A DNA stretch of 64,000 nt. It comes from Corynebacterium macginleyi (lineage in GTDB: Bacteria > Actinomycetota > Actinomycetes > Mycobacteriales > Mycobacteriaceae). Below the pieces are notes generated by a model, which ran no database searches, was not told the DNA's origin, and worked only from the letters and a program-made list of their open reading frames with translations. The position numbers and the translations under genes were made by a program. The stretch is taken from assembly GCF_003688935.1 (NCBI RefSeq), contig NZ_REGE01000001.1, forward strand, positions 186,001 to 250,000, in the 5' to 3' direction. Of the stretch, positions 27,809 to 38,887 are shown piece by piece (position 1 is the first letter of the stretch; each line of letters begins with the position of its first letter).

Positions 27809-28366
27809 ATGTATAAAGCCCGTCTCTCGCTCCTGCTTGCAGCTGCAGCCTTCCTTACCGGCTGCAGCGCCGAATCAGCGGATGACACCACCATGGCAGC
27901 CTCTGTGGGAAACTCGCGCATCAGCCCACTAGGTGAGGCGGATATGAGCATGAAAACACTGCGGCCAACGGCTCCGTCGAAGCTCGTGGTAACCAAAGTG
28001 CGCGTGGGCCAGCACGACGGTTTCGAGCGCGCCGTCTTCGAGTTCGAAGGTGAGGGGTCCCCGGGCTGGTTCGTGGATTATGCCGATAATCCCAAACAGC
28101 AAGGTTCTGGCCAGCCCATTAACTATGCAGGAGAAACCGCACTCAATGTCAATATCGACGGCGTGGTCTATCCTTTTGAGGCCGGCATCGACGAGCCCCG
28201 TATCGGCATCGTCGATGCACCCGGCGATGGGGTTATCACCCAAGTTGTCAACGGCCGCACTTATGAAGGCCGCAGCCAGTTTGTCATCGGTATGAACCAG
28301 CGCAAGCCTTATTCCGTGCAAGTACTAGAAAATCCCACGCGCCTCGTGGTAGATATTCGCTCTTAA
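27809..28366 (+). CDS. Secreted lipoprotein with AMIN-like domain
   Basis: 185 residues. Signal peptide with lipobox L-T-G-C19. The mature part has a low-complexity linker then an AMIN-like beta domain: KLVVTKVRVGQHDGFERAVFEFEG and a closing VQVLENPTRLVVDIRS. Such domains bind cell-wall or surface partners; no enzyme motif. TATACT (27794-27799) lies 9 nt before the ATG, so the mRNA is leaderless, and this start is preferred to a GTG 6 nt earlier. Convergent with imuB, whose end is 3' bases overlap at 28363-28366. Confidence 0.8.
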   Translation: MYKARLSLLLAAAAFLTGCSAESADDTTMAASVGNSRISPLGEADMSMKTLRPTAPSKLVVTKVRVGQHDGFERAVFEFEGEGSPGWFVDYADNPKQQGSGQPINYAGETALNVNIDGVVYPFEAGIDEPRIGIVDAPGDGVITQVVNGRTYEGRSQFVIGMNQRKPYSVQVLENPTRLVVDIRS

Positions 28367-29895
28367 TACGTCGCTTCCACGCACCAGCGCCCCTGCGACC
28401 ACACCAAAAGCCAGGCGCGCTGGCATTGTTCCCGTTCAGCCTGGCCCACAATTTGTAACCGCGCCACGTGCTGCGGCTTTTCGGTCCACCACTGCGTATC
28501 CACCGGCCACGGGCCAGCCCAGCCGATAACGCGGTAATGGTGCGCACCCCATCCGAGTGCTACGGGCACAGAGGATAGGAGGGCCTCGGCGGTGACGATG
28601 ACGTCCTGCGCGGCGGCATCGATCAGCCGAATGCGCGCAGCCGGGTGGTTCGGCCCGCCGCCTAGGCGTGCAGGAAGCGGCGGGGGGATCCTGCCGGGCC
28701 AGCTACCTTGCGAAGTGACATCGCGCTGCTCCCCATAGGGCACGTACTCGATACGCTCGGCCACCCCGTGTCCACCGGCGGCCCGCGGCTGTAAGACGTG
28801 ATCTATGCCCAGCTGTGATTGCACGCGCGAAATCACCCGCTTGACCTGTTCCTGCGAGGTATCCCCGCCCCAAAGGCCAGCGACCTGTGGCCTGGCCACC
28901 TCGACCGGCTCAAGCACTAACCGCACTATTTCAGCACCATCCTTGCCGCTCGACCGCGCCGCTGTAAGCCAACCATCCAGCTGCCAACGCACCCGATCTG
29001 CGGTAGCTTGCTCCGTCAACGCCTCATGCGTGCGCCATACCCGGGCCACGGTTTCACCGGTAGCTAGCTCCGCCACCACGCGCAAGCGCATGCACACCAC
29101 TTCCGCCTCCGCCAACCGCACGTGTAGCTGCGCGGCCAATTGCCGAGCCACAAACGCCGCCGTATCCACGCGCTCGATGGATTGCTCGCTGGCAACGGAC
29201 AAGTCAGGCCTCTCTAACTCCGGGGATACACGCCGGTCCGCCCGTGCGTGCGCCACCTCGTGTGCGCGTTTGCCTTGCTGCCCAAACCGAGTGACCACCT
29301 GTTTAAATGGTAGCGCCGCCACATCCCCCAACCGGCGTACGCCTAATTTATGCAGCTGGGCCACAAATTCCACAGAAAAACCCAACGCGGCCTCCGCAGC
29401 TAAAACATTCACAGGCTGGGCGGCCAAAAAATCCAGCGACTCGCCCTCCGGCACCACCGCACCTACCCCGCGGTGCCGGGCCGCGATGATGGCCGTGGCA
29501 ATCTCATCTGCCACGCCAAGGGTGGAATCAAAACCGGCGTACGCGGTGGCATCAGCAAGCATCTCCAGCGCTTCTGGCCCGTGATAGCGCAGCGCCGCAC
29601 CCGCATCCACGATGGCCAGCCCAGGGCGCAAGACCTCCACGGACGAAGCCACGGAATCCAAACCCGCCGCAATCTCCGCGAATGCCGCGCCCTCTCTATC
29701 CGGGTTCGCCTCCACCACCTTTACCTCAGGACAAATCGCCTGGGCGTGGCGCAGACGCATTCCACGCCGAATGCCCGCCCGGCGCGCCATACTATCGCAG
29801 ACCAACACCGCATGATTGCGCACAACCAACACCGGCCCCGCCTGCCCAATTACCTGGACGGGCCAATCCGGAAACCACACCGCAGCCACCCTCAT
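28363..29895 (-). CDS. imuB: ImuB, Y-family polymerase-like mutasome adaptor
   Basis: 510 residues. A Y-family relative without polymerase activity that bridges DnaE2 and the beta clamp. N-terminus RVAAVWFPDWPVQV stands where DinB has its DxD motif; the catalytic SxDE of active polymerases is replaced by LAIVDAGAALRYHG, so the metal site is lost, as in other ImuB proteins. Helix-hairpin-helix region LGVRRLGDVAALP. The C-terminus (WLLVWSQGRWCVEATY) resembles mycobacterial ImuB tails. ATGA overlap with imuA. M. tuberculosis counterpart Rv3394c. Confidence 0.92.
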   Translation of the reverse strand: MRVAAVWFPDWPVQVIGQAGPVLVVRNHAVLVCDSMARRAGIRRGMRLRHAQAICPEVKVVEANPDREGAAFAEIAAGLDSVASSVEVLRPGLAIVDAGAALRYHGPEALEMLADATAYAGFDSTLGVADEIATAIIAARHRGVGAVVPEGESLDFLAAQPVNVLAAEAALGFSVEFVAQLHKLGVRRLGDVAALPFKQVVTRFGQQGKRAHEVAHARADRRVSPELERPDLSVASEQSIERVDTAAFVARQLAAQLHVRLAEAEVVCMRLRVVAELATGETVARVWRTHEALTEQATADRVRWQLDGWLTAARSSGKDGAEIVRLVLEPVEVARPQVAGLWGGDTSQEQVKRVISRVQSQLGIDHVLQPRAAGGHGVAERIEYVPYGEQRDVTSQGSWPGRIPPPLPARLGGGPNHPAARIRLIDAAAQDVIVTAEALLSSVPVALGWGAHHYRVIGWAGPWPVDTQWWTEKPQHVARLQIVGQAEREQCQRAWLLVWSQGRWCVEATY

Positions 29896-30560
29896 ACGGC
29901 CTCCAACCTGCGGGGTTCGCCCGTGGTGAGGCTCCCGCGCGCGGTGCCCTTTTTCGAGTCCACCGCAAGATCAATATCCATGCCACGGATGCGCCCGCTG
30001 CCCTTGCCGATACCCCGATACGTACTCACCTCAGCCCCAATGCGCACTGCGGTGCCCGGCAGCCGTGCGCCCACGGTCAGCACCGCGGCCCGCCCGCCGC
30101 GGATCTTCGCCCATACCGGCCGCGCCTTGGCCGGGCTCAGCTCGCCGGGCAGGCCACGATGGATAATAAGGTCCATACCCTCTGCCAGTACGCCGGTTAC
30201 CGCCCACGCCTCCAGACCCGGATCGGGAACGGTGATCACGTTGTTGAGCCGCCCCATTTCGGCAACCTGTGCGAGAGAAAGATCCGACCACCCCACTATC
30301 CCCACGTGGCCCCCGTGGGCCGTAAGATGGCAAATAAGCTCCACCACGAGCGCGGGGCACTCCGCACACGAAACCACTTTCCGCCGAGCGAGCCCACCTG
30401 CGGGAAGTAACCGCGCCAACTGCGGAAGGGTATCTACCAGCTCATCTTCATCCTCCTGCACCATCGCCTGCATGCGGGCGCGTAACACCGCAACGCGGTC
30501 GGAACCATTTAGTCCAGCCACCGCTTTTTCTAGGCGAACGCTCGTTTGACTCACTCCCAC
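29892..30560 (-). CDS. imuA: ImuA-like mutasome accessory protein
   Basis: 222 residues if started at the GTG at 30558-30560 (a second GTG 6 nt on is possible). Short, ATPase-like protein of the ImuA'/RecA-SulA fold class that helps assemble ImuB-DnaE2; Walker-type residues are not obvious, as in the mycobacterial form (Rv3395c). The identification rests largely on its coupling to imuB (4-bp overlap). A weak LexA-like box lies 26-41 bp upstream. The frame is open further upstream but that part crosses the likely promoter. Confidence 0.82.
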   Translation of the reverse strand: MGVSQTSVRLEKAVAGLNGSDRVAVLRARMQAMVQEDEDELVDTLPQLARLLPAGGLARRKVVSCAECPALVVELICHLTAHGGHVGIVGWSDLSLAQVAEMGRLNNVITVPDPGLEAWAVTGVLAEGMDLIIHRGLPGELSPAKARPVWAKIRGGRAAVLTVGARLPGTAVRIGAEVSTYRGIGKGSGRIRGMDIDLAVDSKKGTARGSLTTGEPRRLEAV

Positions 30561-30585
30561 AGTATGAACCCTCCGCCGGACACAT

Positions 30586-30601
30586 GCAACTATACGTTCG
30601 A
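30586..30601 (-). promoter_or_regulatory. Weak LexA-like box before imuA
   Basis: Plus strand GCAACTATACGTTCGA. One half (GTTCGA) is complete; the other is poor; about 9 of 14 informative positions fit TCGAAMANNTGTTCGA. Its distance from the gene matches the box at dnaE2. Confidence 0.45.
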
Positions 30602-30640
30602 ATAATAGTATTAAATGCATGAACGTGAACAAGGCCTACG

Positions 30641-30832
30641 GTGTTACGCACAAGAACCCATCCCCACCATCGCGCAGCTAGTACCACTGAGATTGTGTGG
30701 CTCTTCGTCATGCTCGCGCCCATCCTGGGCGTACCCGCGTGGAGCTCGGCGCTGGTGTGGATTGCGGTGTCATGTATCAGCTTTATCGCCTTTTCCCACG
30801 TGGATGGCACGCGCCAACTAGCCTTTGTCTAA
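30641..30832 (+). CDS. Small two-helix membrane protein, hypothetical
   Basis: 63 residues from a GTG. A polar N-terminus is followed by two hydrophobic stretches, EIVWLFVMLAPILGVPAW and ALVWIAVSCISFIAF, then a short polar tail. No family recognised. The only ribosome-site candidate (AAGG about 9 nt upstream) is modest. The hydrophobic pattern argues for a real gene but does not prove it. Confidence 0.45.
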   Translation: MLRTRTHPHHRAASTTEIVWLFVMLAPILGVPAWSSALVWIAVSCISFIAFSHVDGTRQLAFV

Positions 30833-30853
30833 TCCACGCGACACTGTGGGGAC

Positions 30854-30904
30854 TTATCCACAGGATTTCCCCTAGTTTTGCGCTGCGGATCAGGGTTATC
30901 CACA
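30854..30904 (+). promoter_or_regulatory. Two DnaA-box-like 9-mers in the leader of HNH copy 2
   Basis: TTATCCACA at 30854-30862 and again at 30896-30904, 42 bp apart, both exact matches to the DnaA consensus TTATNCACA, upstream of the gene at 30969. HNH copy 1 has the same layout. Confidence 0.6.
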
Positions 30905-30968
30905 GCTGGCGGCTTTGCGGTTGCCCTACCGATTGAACGTGGGCTGACACCGCCCTAGCGTAGGCGGC

Positions 30969-32084
30969 ATGAACGCACTCGAGACCTACCTCACCGCCCT
31001 CGCACCCGGCATGGATATCATCGCCGAGTGCCGCGGGTTATCTGGGGTTAAGCTCATGGAGCGCGGCGCACCCGACGCCATCGCCGCCGACCTGCTCCTT
31101 CTGTGCGAAAGCTACTATGGCCGCACCGCCTTTAGCCGGATGCAGCGCCGCGCCATTGCTGATGCCCGCGCCAACGCCCACTCCATTGCCCTTCTCGCAG
31201 GCATCGAGCGCGTAGTTAACCGCGCTCCCAGCAAAAAACAGGCGTGGGAACTGCGCGCGGAATGCTGTGCGATGTCTGCGGAGATGAGCACGATCATCAA
31301 ACACGCTCGGCGCCGGGTGCGCGAGATGAAAAAATCCACGGTCAGCCCCGGCGTGCGCACGTACCGGCGGCCCAATGACTACTGGACGCTCGCCATTACG
31401 GGCACCTCCAGCTTTATTGCGGATCTGCAGGGCGCTATTACGGCCACTGATAAAAAACCGCTGCAGGCGGTAGAAGATATCTTCTTCGGTGCCGGCAGCG
31501 CCGCGCGTTCCACGGTGGTCACTAATGCCGTCGTGCCGCTGGAGAAATTCATCCGCATCCGCGATGGCCACGGCGATGACGTGCAGCTCGATCTCACCAA
31601 TGGCGCGACCATGTCCGGTACCGAGTACCTGCGCCGCGTGCTTAACGATGCCGGCTATTCCGCCCCCGGCCCCAGCCCCACTAGCAGCGGCAGCGGTGAC
31701 AGCGGTAGCGGTCACAGCGACGGTGATAGCAGCGGCAATGGTGACGGCGAAACGGGATATGTCACCCTCGTGCATCCGGTAGAAGGGCCAGTCAACCTCT
31801 ACCGCACGGCGCGCGTGGCCACCGATAAACAAAGAATGATGGCGGCCGCGGAAAATCCGCGCTGTGCTTGGCCCGGATGCAACCAGCCGGCCGATTTATC
31901 CCAAGTTCACCACCTTACAGCCTGGAGCCGCGGCGGGGAGACCAATATGAAAAATCTCGTCGTATGCTGCGCTTACCACAACGGTATCAACGACGACGAT
32001 CCCCATGCCCCGCCCCGGCGCGGGCGGCTAGAAAGAGTAGGCGGTCGCATCGTCTGGCGGCCACCCGTAACACCCCGCAACTAG
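30969..32084 (+). CDS. HNH endonuclease domain protein with DUF222-like N-terminus (copy 2)
   Basis: 371 residues. Same architecture as copy 1: helical N-terminus, then CAWPGCNQPADLSQVHHLTAW and GGETNMKNLVVCCAYHN with the HNH residues, ending PPRRGRLERVGGRIVWRPP almost identically to copy 1. It differs by a Ser/Gly/Asp-rich insert (about residues 235-258) just before the nuclease half. Probably a DNA-binding nuclease of the 13E12-repeat type found across actinobacteria; its role is unknown. Convergent with guaA, with a terminator between. Confidence 0.86.
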   Translation: MNALETYLTALAPGMDIIAECRGLSGVKLMERGAPDAIAADLLLLCESYYGRTAFSRMQRRAIADARANAHSIALLAGIERVVNRAPSKKQAWELRAECCAMSAEMSTIIKHARRRVREMKKSTVSPGVRTYRRPNDYWTLAITGTSSFIADLQGAITATDKKPLQAVEDIFFGAGSAARSTVVTNAVVPLEKFIRIRDGHGDDVQLDLTNGATMSGTEYLRRVLNDAGYSAPGPSPTSSGSGDSGSGHSDGDSSGNGDGETGYVTLVHPVEGPVNLYRTARVATDKQRMMAAAENPRCAWPGCNQPADLSQVHHLTAWSRGGETNMKNLVVCCAYHNGINDDDPHAPPRRGRLERVGGRIVWRPPVTPRN

Positions 32085-32096
32085 CCGCAGGTATGC

Positions 32097-32127
32097 GAAA
32101 AGGCGCTCAAACACTGAGCGCCTCTAA
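32097..32127. terminator. Terminator between HNH copy 2 and guaA
   Basis: Perfect stem AGGCGCTCA (32101-32109) / TGAGCGCCT (32115-32123) with a 5-nt loop. AAAA on its left gives a T-run on the minus strand, so it mainly ends guaA. Confidence 0.82.
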
Positions 32128-32147
32128 CGCATGCCGTTTTGCGGGTT

Positions 32148-33722
32148 TTACTCCCACTCGATGGTTCCTGGTGGCTTAGAGGTGCAATCCAAAACCACGC
32201 GGTTGACATCCTTAACCTCGTTGGTAATACGGGTAGAAATCTTCTCTAGCACGTCATAGGGCAAGCGGGTCCAGTCCGCGGTCATGGCATCCTCGGAAGA
32301 TACCGGGCGCAGCACAATAGGGTGGCCGTAGGTGCGGCCATCGCCTTGGACGCCGACAGAGCGGACATCGGCAAGCAGCACGACCGGGCACTGCCAAATC
32401 TCCTCATCCAAGCCGGCATTGCTCAGCTCAGTGCGGGCAATCAGATCTGCCTGGCGCAGGGTCTCGAGGCGGTCCGCAGTGACCTCACCGATGATGCGGA
32501 TACCCAGGCCCGGGCCTGGGAAGGGCTGGCGGCCGACGATCTCTTCCGGCAAGCCCAACTCGCGGCCCACCGCGCGCACCTCATCTTTAAAAAGCAGGCG
32601 CAGCGGCTCGACGAGCTCGAACTCGACGTCATCCGGCAGGCCGCCAACATTGTGGTGCGACTTAATATTAGCGGTGCCGTCGCCGCCGCCGGATTCAACG
32701 ACATCTGGATACAAGGTGCCCTGGACAAGGTAGTCAACGGTGGATCCAGCGGGGGCATTTTCTAGCACACCGACCACTGCGCGCTCAAAGGATCGGATGA
32801 ACTCCGCGCCGATGGCCTTGCGCTTTTCCTCGGGGTCGCGCACGCCAGCGAGCTTCTGAAGGAAGGCGGAGCGTTCGTCAGCGGTGACTAGCTTGGTGCC
32901 GGTCGAGGCCACGAAGTCCGTTTCAACCTGCTCGCGCTCGCCCGCGCGCAACAGACCGTGGTCGACGAATACACAGGTCAAGCGGTCGCCGATGGCGCGC
33001 TGCACCAATGCCGCAGCCACGGCAGAATCCACGCCGCCGGACAGGCCGCAAATAGCGCGGCCCTCCTCGCCTACTTGAGCGCGAATATCCGCGATGAGCT
33101 GCTCAGCGATATTATCGGCGGTCCAGTTCTGCTCCAGACCGGCGATTTCCGTGAGGAAGCGGGTGAGCACTTCTTGGCCGTGCGGCGAGTGCATAACCTC
33201 CGGGTGGTACTGCACGCCGGCCATCTGCTTAGCCGGGCACTCCATGGCGGCAACGGGGGCGCCTGCTGAGGTAGCGGTTACTTCGAACCCTTCGGGGGCG
33301 GTGGAGACAGCGTCGCCGTGGGACATCCACACCTTGTGCGTGGACTCGAGGCCCTCGTGCAGGATACCGCCCTTGACCTCGATATCGGTGCGGCCGTATT
33401 CACGCTCACCGGTAGACGATACGGTACCGCCGAGGATATGATTCATAGCCTGGAAGCCGTAGCAAATACCGAAGACCGGGACGCCAAGCTCCAGCAGCTC
33501 AGGCTTGAGCGCTGGGGCACCGTCCGCATAGACAGACGACGGACCGCCGGACAAAATGAGCGCGGCGGGGTTTTTGGCTTTAATTTCTTCGATGGGGGCG
33601 GAGTTGGAAACAACCTCGGAGTAGATCTTGGCCTCGCGCACGCGGCGGGCAATAAGCTGCGCGTACTGAGCGCCAAAGTCCACGACGAGAACTGGGCGCG
33701 GGGTAGTATTTGGCTTAGTCAC
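32148..33722 (-). CDS. guaA: GMP synthase (glutamine-hydrolysing)
   Basis: 524 residues from a GTG at 33722. Converts XMP to GMP. Class I glutamine amidotransferase domain: [27 protein letters not shown], nucleophile Cys in [13 protein letters not shown], and the GVQYHPEV histidine. ATP-pyrophosphatase domain: [14 protein letters not shown], then the dimerisation domain ending [17 protein letters not shown] lies a few bases upstream, so the mRNA is probably leaderless; the longer open frame upstream is not conserved. Third guanine-nucleotide gene of the area with guaB3 and guaB. Confidence 0.96.
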   Translation of the reverse strand: MTKPNTTPRPVLVVDFGAQYAQLIARRVREAKIYSEVVSNSAPIEEIKAKNPAALILSGGPSSVYADGAPALKPELLELGVPVFGICYGFQAMNHILGGTVSSTGEREYGRTDIEVKGGILHEGLESTHKVWMSHGDAVSTAPEGFEVTATSAGAPVAAMECPAKQMAGVQYHPEVMHSPHGQEVLTRFLTEIAGLEQNWTADNIAEQLIADIRAQVGEEGRAICGLSGGVDSAVAAALVQRAIGDRLTCVFVDHGLLRAGEREQVETDFVASTGTKLVTADERSAFLQKLAGVRDPEEKRKAIGAEFIRSFERAVVGVLENAPAGSTVDYLVQGTLYPDVVESGGGDGTANIKSHHNVGGLPDDVEFELVEPLRLLFKDEVRAVGRELGLPEEIVGRQPFPGPGLGIRIIGEVTADRLETLRQADLIARTELSNAGLDEEIWQCPVVLLADVRSVGVQGDGRTYGHPIVLRPVSSEDAMTADWTRLPYDVLEKISTRITNEVKDVNRVVLDCTSKPPGTIEWE

Positions 33723-33858
33723 GCCCCACAGTCTAGCCCATAGGCCCTGCGGCCCAGGAAGCGCGCCTATGTAAGGCATCGCGGCGGCTTTCGCACCATG
33801 GGGTGCGGTCCGCACAAGCAGCGCGGGGTCACACGGTGCGAGGCGCGCCGCGGGTTAA

Positions 33859-35010
33859 TTAATAGCGAACCGCGAGTTCAACCTTCTGGAAGGACTTTAA
33901 GTCGGTGTACCCGCACTTTGCGAGTGCACGCCGCAGCGCACCCACGAGATTAGTTTGGCCAAATGGCTCGCTGGACGGGCCGTGCAGGACGGTTTCTAAG
34001 CTCGGCGCAGCCGCGGGTGCAGCGTCGCTTGCAGTGAGGAAATCCACATCGAGGGTGGTATCGGCACCAGCAAACTGTGCATATCCGCGCGGGAACCGCG
34101 GGTGACCTGCGGTAGCCGGCCAGTACCATCCCTTACCGCCTGCCTCACGAGCCTGGGCAAGAAGGGGACCGAGCGCGACGCTATCGGCGCCACAGGCGAA
34201 GGCCTTGGCGATGGTCCCGGAATTATCGAATTCCGCATCCGCAATGATGTGCACGTAACGGCCCTCGGTCTCGTCGAGGTAGTCGCGGCGGGCCGCGGCA
34301 GCATCGGCAATGGCGGTGGCCATGGCGGTATCGATACCAACGGTTTCGGCGTTGGTTGTCACGCCCGCGCCCACGATAACGCCGACCGCCCCGGTACGCA
34401 TCAGGTGCAGCGCGGTGGTGTAATCGGCCACGCCACCGACGATGACGGGTACTTCAAGCGAGCCAATAAATTCTTTCAGGTCCAACGGCTCGCCGCCGGT
34501 AGCAACGTGCTCCGCAGACACCAGTGTGCCTTGGATGAACAGTAGCTCGGCACCAGCGGCGATGGCCTTCGGCGCCATCTCGCGAGCATTTTGGGGCGAG
34601 ACACGCACGGCGACGGTGACACCGGACTCGCGAACTTGGGCAATGCGGGATGCGAGGAGGGCATCGTCAAGCGGGGCGGCGTGCAATTCCTGAATGGTGG
34701 AGTTATCGCCCGGTTCGGAATAGATGCGTGCCAAAGCACCGTCGAGATCCTCGTGGCGTCCCCACAGACCTTCGGCGTTGATAACACCGAGCCCGCCCTG
34801 CTTGCCCATCTCGATAATGAACTCTGGCGTAGCGAGGGCATCGGTGGGATGCGAAACGAAGGGAGTATCGAAGGTATAGGCATCGATATTCCACGTGGTA
34901 TCCACGTCCTTGGACGAGCGCGTGCGGCGCTGGGAAACGATGGAGACCTGGTCTAAATCAAAGGTTCGGCGGGCCTCGCGGCCGATGCCGATTTCGGCGT
35001 ATTCACGCAT
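33859..35010 (-). CDS. guaB3: GuaB3 family IMP dehydrogenase-related protein
   Basis: 383 residues. (beta/alpha)8 barrel related to IMPDH without CBS domains, found throughout actinobacteria beside guaB. Seen: EIGIGREARRTFDLDQVSIV, QGGLGVINAEGLWGRHED, VPVIVGGVADYTTALHLMRTGAVGVIVG. Its reaction is not firmly known; some family members act as GMP reductases. It lacks the SMGAMQ/Arg flap of GuaB. Starts 7 bp after the guaB stop, same operon. Confidence 0.9.
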   Translation of the reverse strand: MREYAEIGIGREARRTFDLDQVSIVSQRRTRSSKDVDTTWNIDAYTFDTPFVSHPTDALATPEFIIEMGKQGGLGVINAEGLWGRHEDLDGALARIYSEPGDNSTIQELHAAPLDDALLASRIAQVRESGVTVAVRVSPQNAREMAPKAIAAGAELLFIQGTLVSAEHVATGGEPLDLKEFIGSLEVPVIVGGVADYTTALHLMRTGAVGVIVGAGVTTNAETVGIDTAMATAIADAAAARRDYLDETEGRYVHIIADAEFDNSGTIAKAFACGADSVALGPLLAQAREAGGKGWYWPATAGHPRFPRGYAQFAGADTTLDVDFLTASDAAPAAAPSLETVLHGPSSEPFGQTNLVGALRRALAKCGYTDLKSFQKVELAVRY

Positions 35011-35017
35011 GTTAATC

Positions 35018-37030
<2,013 letters not shown>

Positions 37031-37049
37031 GCGTTTAGTACGCCCCTCG

Positions 37050-37805
37050 CTACTCGGAGCCGGGCTCCACCTGGGTACTTGTGGCGGGTGCCTCTTCAGG
37101 CTCGCGCATTTCCGGCTGCGGGTTCGCCGGCGCCTGCTCCGTTACCAGTACGGTGGAGGTCTGGTACTGCGTCTCCGTCACGGTCTTCGGCGCCGACTCG
37201 GGCTTGACCTGCTGCTGGCTCGATACAGTTTCGGTGACGGTTGCTGTCACGGTTACGGGTTTCGGGCGGGCAGAACGCTTCTTTTCGGCCTCTTCCTTAG
37301 CGGTAATGGCGTTTTCTTCCTTGCTTTCGGCGTTTTCGAGTTTGGCGCGGGCTTCTTTCATAAGTTCGCGCGCACCTTCAATATCTCCCTCTGCCGCGCG
37401 GGATTCCATCTCGTCTAAGGTGCTAGCCAGCTCCACATTACGAGTTTCATCTGGGCGATCAAACAGGCCGGAATTAGCCATGACCCCTCCCGCGCCGGCG
37501 AGGATCACGGTGGCGGCGGCCGCGCCGATGAGTCCATGCATGACGGGGCGATTGCGCCGACGAGAGCGCACCTTATCGAGGCTGATGATTTCCGGTTCGT
37601 CTTCCACCCCGTCCACGCGCGGGGCCGGCGGCATCTGCTTATCGATGTCCCCTTTCAGCCCTAGCAGCAGCCCAGCGAGCTCATCGCACCCGTGGGAAGG
37701 ATCCTTACCCTGCGACAGCTCGGTAAGGAATACATCATCATCTACCAGGGGCTGGAGCTGCTCCGTCAGGTCATCGTTATTCTTTTTGGAATGTCTGGAG
37801 GCCAT
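37050..37805 (-). CDS. rsdA: Anti-sigma-D factor RsdA
   Basis: 251 residues. N-terminal SigD-binding segment (about 25-55: DDVFLTELSQGKDPSHGCDELAGLLLGL read in parts), a single membrane helix (about 90-112, VMHGLIGAAAATVILAGAGG), then an extracytoplasmic Lys/Glu-rich coiled region and a Thr/Pro-rich tail. RsdA holds SigD inactive until degraded, in both Mycobacterium and C. glutamicum (cg0697), and lies next to sigD. Ribosome site AAGGAGG is present but about 12 nt from the ATG. Confidence 0.9.
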   Translation of the reverse strand: MASRHSKKNNDDLTEQLQPLVDDDVFLTELSQGKDPSHGCDELAGLLLGLKGDIDKQMPPAPRVDGVEDEPEIISLDKVRSRRRNRPVMHGLIGAAAATVILAGAGGVMANSGLFDRPDETRNVELASTLDEMESRAAEGDIEGARELMKEARAKLENAESKEENAITAKEEAEKKRSARPKPVTVTATVTETVSSQQQVKPESAPKTVTETQYQTSTVLVTEQAPANPQPEMREPEEAPATSTQVEPGSE

Positions 37806-37870
37806 GATGGTATCTGTCCCTCCTTCCTTTCTTAGGGTTTAAGCATGCTGCTAGAACGTAAATTACGGCT

Positions 37871-38443
37871 TTAGCTCTCGTACGCTACTGCTTGCCCGAG
37901 AGCCTTTCGCAATTGTGCGAGAGCTCGGTGCTGTGCGACGCGAACCGCACCCGGGGTCGATCCCACAATTTCGGCGGTTTCTTCCGCCGAAAGACCAACG
38001 AACACGCGCAGAATAACGATGTTTTTTGCCTTGTCACTTAAGGTATCGAGCAAGACGCGCATTCTGTTACTACCATCATTTTCCAGCGCCCATTCCTCGG
38101 GAGTCGCCTCGTTTGTGGAGTTTTCTGGAAGCTCTTCGGTGGGCGTGGAGCGATCCCGGCTCATAGCGCGGTGGGCATCGGTGACCTTATGAAAAGCGAT
38201 GCCATAAACATAGGCCATGAAAGGCCGACCCTTATCTTCATAGGAATCGATAGATGTGGCAATAGCAAGGCAGATTTCCTGGGTCACGTCTTCTGCGGTG
38301 GGCTGGTAACCACCACCGATACGCGCACGGCAATAGCGCAGCACCTGCGGATGAATAATGTGCAGGATAGATTGCAGTGCGCGGCGGCTTCCCGCAGCGG
38401 CCAGCGGGACGAGATCCGCTAGCTCTTTATCGTTATCGCTCAC
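37871..38443 (-). CDS. sigD: ECF RNA polymerase sigma factor SigD
   Basis: 190 residues. Region 2 (ADLVPLAAAGSRRALQSIL; TAEDVTQEICLAIATSIDSY; FMAYVYGIAFHKVTDAHR) and region 4 (LVLRVFVG-type VILRVFVGLSAEETAEIVGSTPG, AVRVAQHRALAQLRKAL). In C. glutamicum SigD drives genes for mycolate and cell-wall synthesis. GTG start, AGAGGG upstream. rsdA follows in the same operon. Confidence 0.93.
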   Translation of the reverse strand: MSDNDKELADLVPLAAAGSRRALQSILHIIHPQVLRYCRARIGGGYQPTAEDVTQEICLAIATSIDSYEDKGRPFMAYVYGIAFHKVTDAHRAMSRDRSTPTEELPENSTNEATPEEWALENDGSNRMRVLLDTLSDKAKNIVILRVFVGLSAEETAEIVGSTPGAVRVAQHRALAQLRKALGQAVAYES

Positions 38444-38887
38444 GAGTGCACCCTCTGCAGACTTTTACATCGATATTCAACCATATTTCCCCTGGGGCAC
38501 TGAATGCAAAGAGACTACTACGTTGCACACCAGCAAACCGGCAGGGCGACTCGCGGTAACGCTCTTGCTGGGCGGTGCCACCGTGAAACGAAGGGTGAGA
38601 CGAGCGGTGAAAGCAAGTTATGCCTGCGGTTGTACTGGATCCACAACAGGATTTATTCCCTCTACACGCCAGGGAGAGGAAAATTCATAATTCGTTAACC
38701 TTAGTCATTATTGCAGGTAAATGGGCACTGACGCGCCCCTTAAAGGGAGACAATACCGGGAAGTTGAATACTAGTAACCCTATGTTTACACAGACACGAC
38801 ACACTACGAATCGTTGCGGTTCTCGGATTACTCTCCACTGGCCGCCAACCTAAAAAATTCTCGTTCTGCTAAAGGAGCTTAAGTAAC
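38444..38887. other. Divergent promoter region of sigD and whcB
   Basis: 444 bp without a supported gene. Contains a 12-bp triple repeat (separate entry). Short open frames here lack ribosome sites. The length suggests a long whcB leader or several promoters; no known riboswitch fold was recognised. Confidence 0.5.
38583..38618. repeat. Three imperfect 12-bp direct repeats (GTGARA...) before whcB
   Basis: GTGAAACGAAGG, GTGAGACGAGCG and GTGAAAGCAAGT run head to tail. The purine-rich GTGARA core recurs each 12 bp. Between sigD and whcB, roughly 270-300 bp before whcB. Confidence 0.5.

Noticed and set aside
31038..31832. 264-codon open frame antisense to HNH copy 2
   Set aside because: Shadow frame of a GC-rich gene; no motif or ribosome site, while the plus strand has a clear HNH domain.
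33723..33815. N-terminal extension of GuaA
   Set aside because: Not conserved in GuaA; a -10-like TAGACT lies inside it, just before the chosen GTG.
38444..38887. Possible riboswitch or small RNA (6C, RNase P, cobalamin) before whcB
   Set aside because: Diagnostic conserved boxes of those RNAs are not present.
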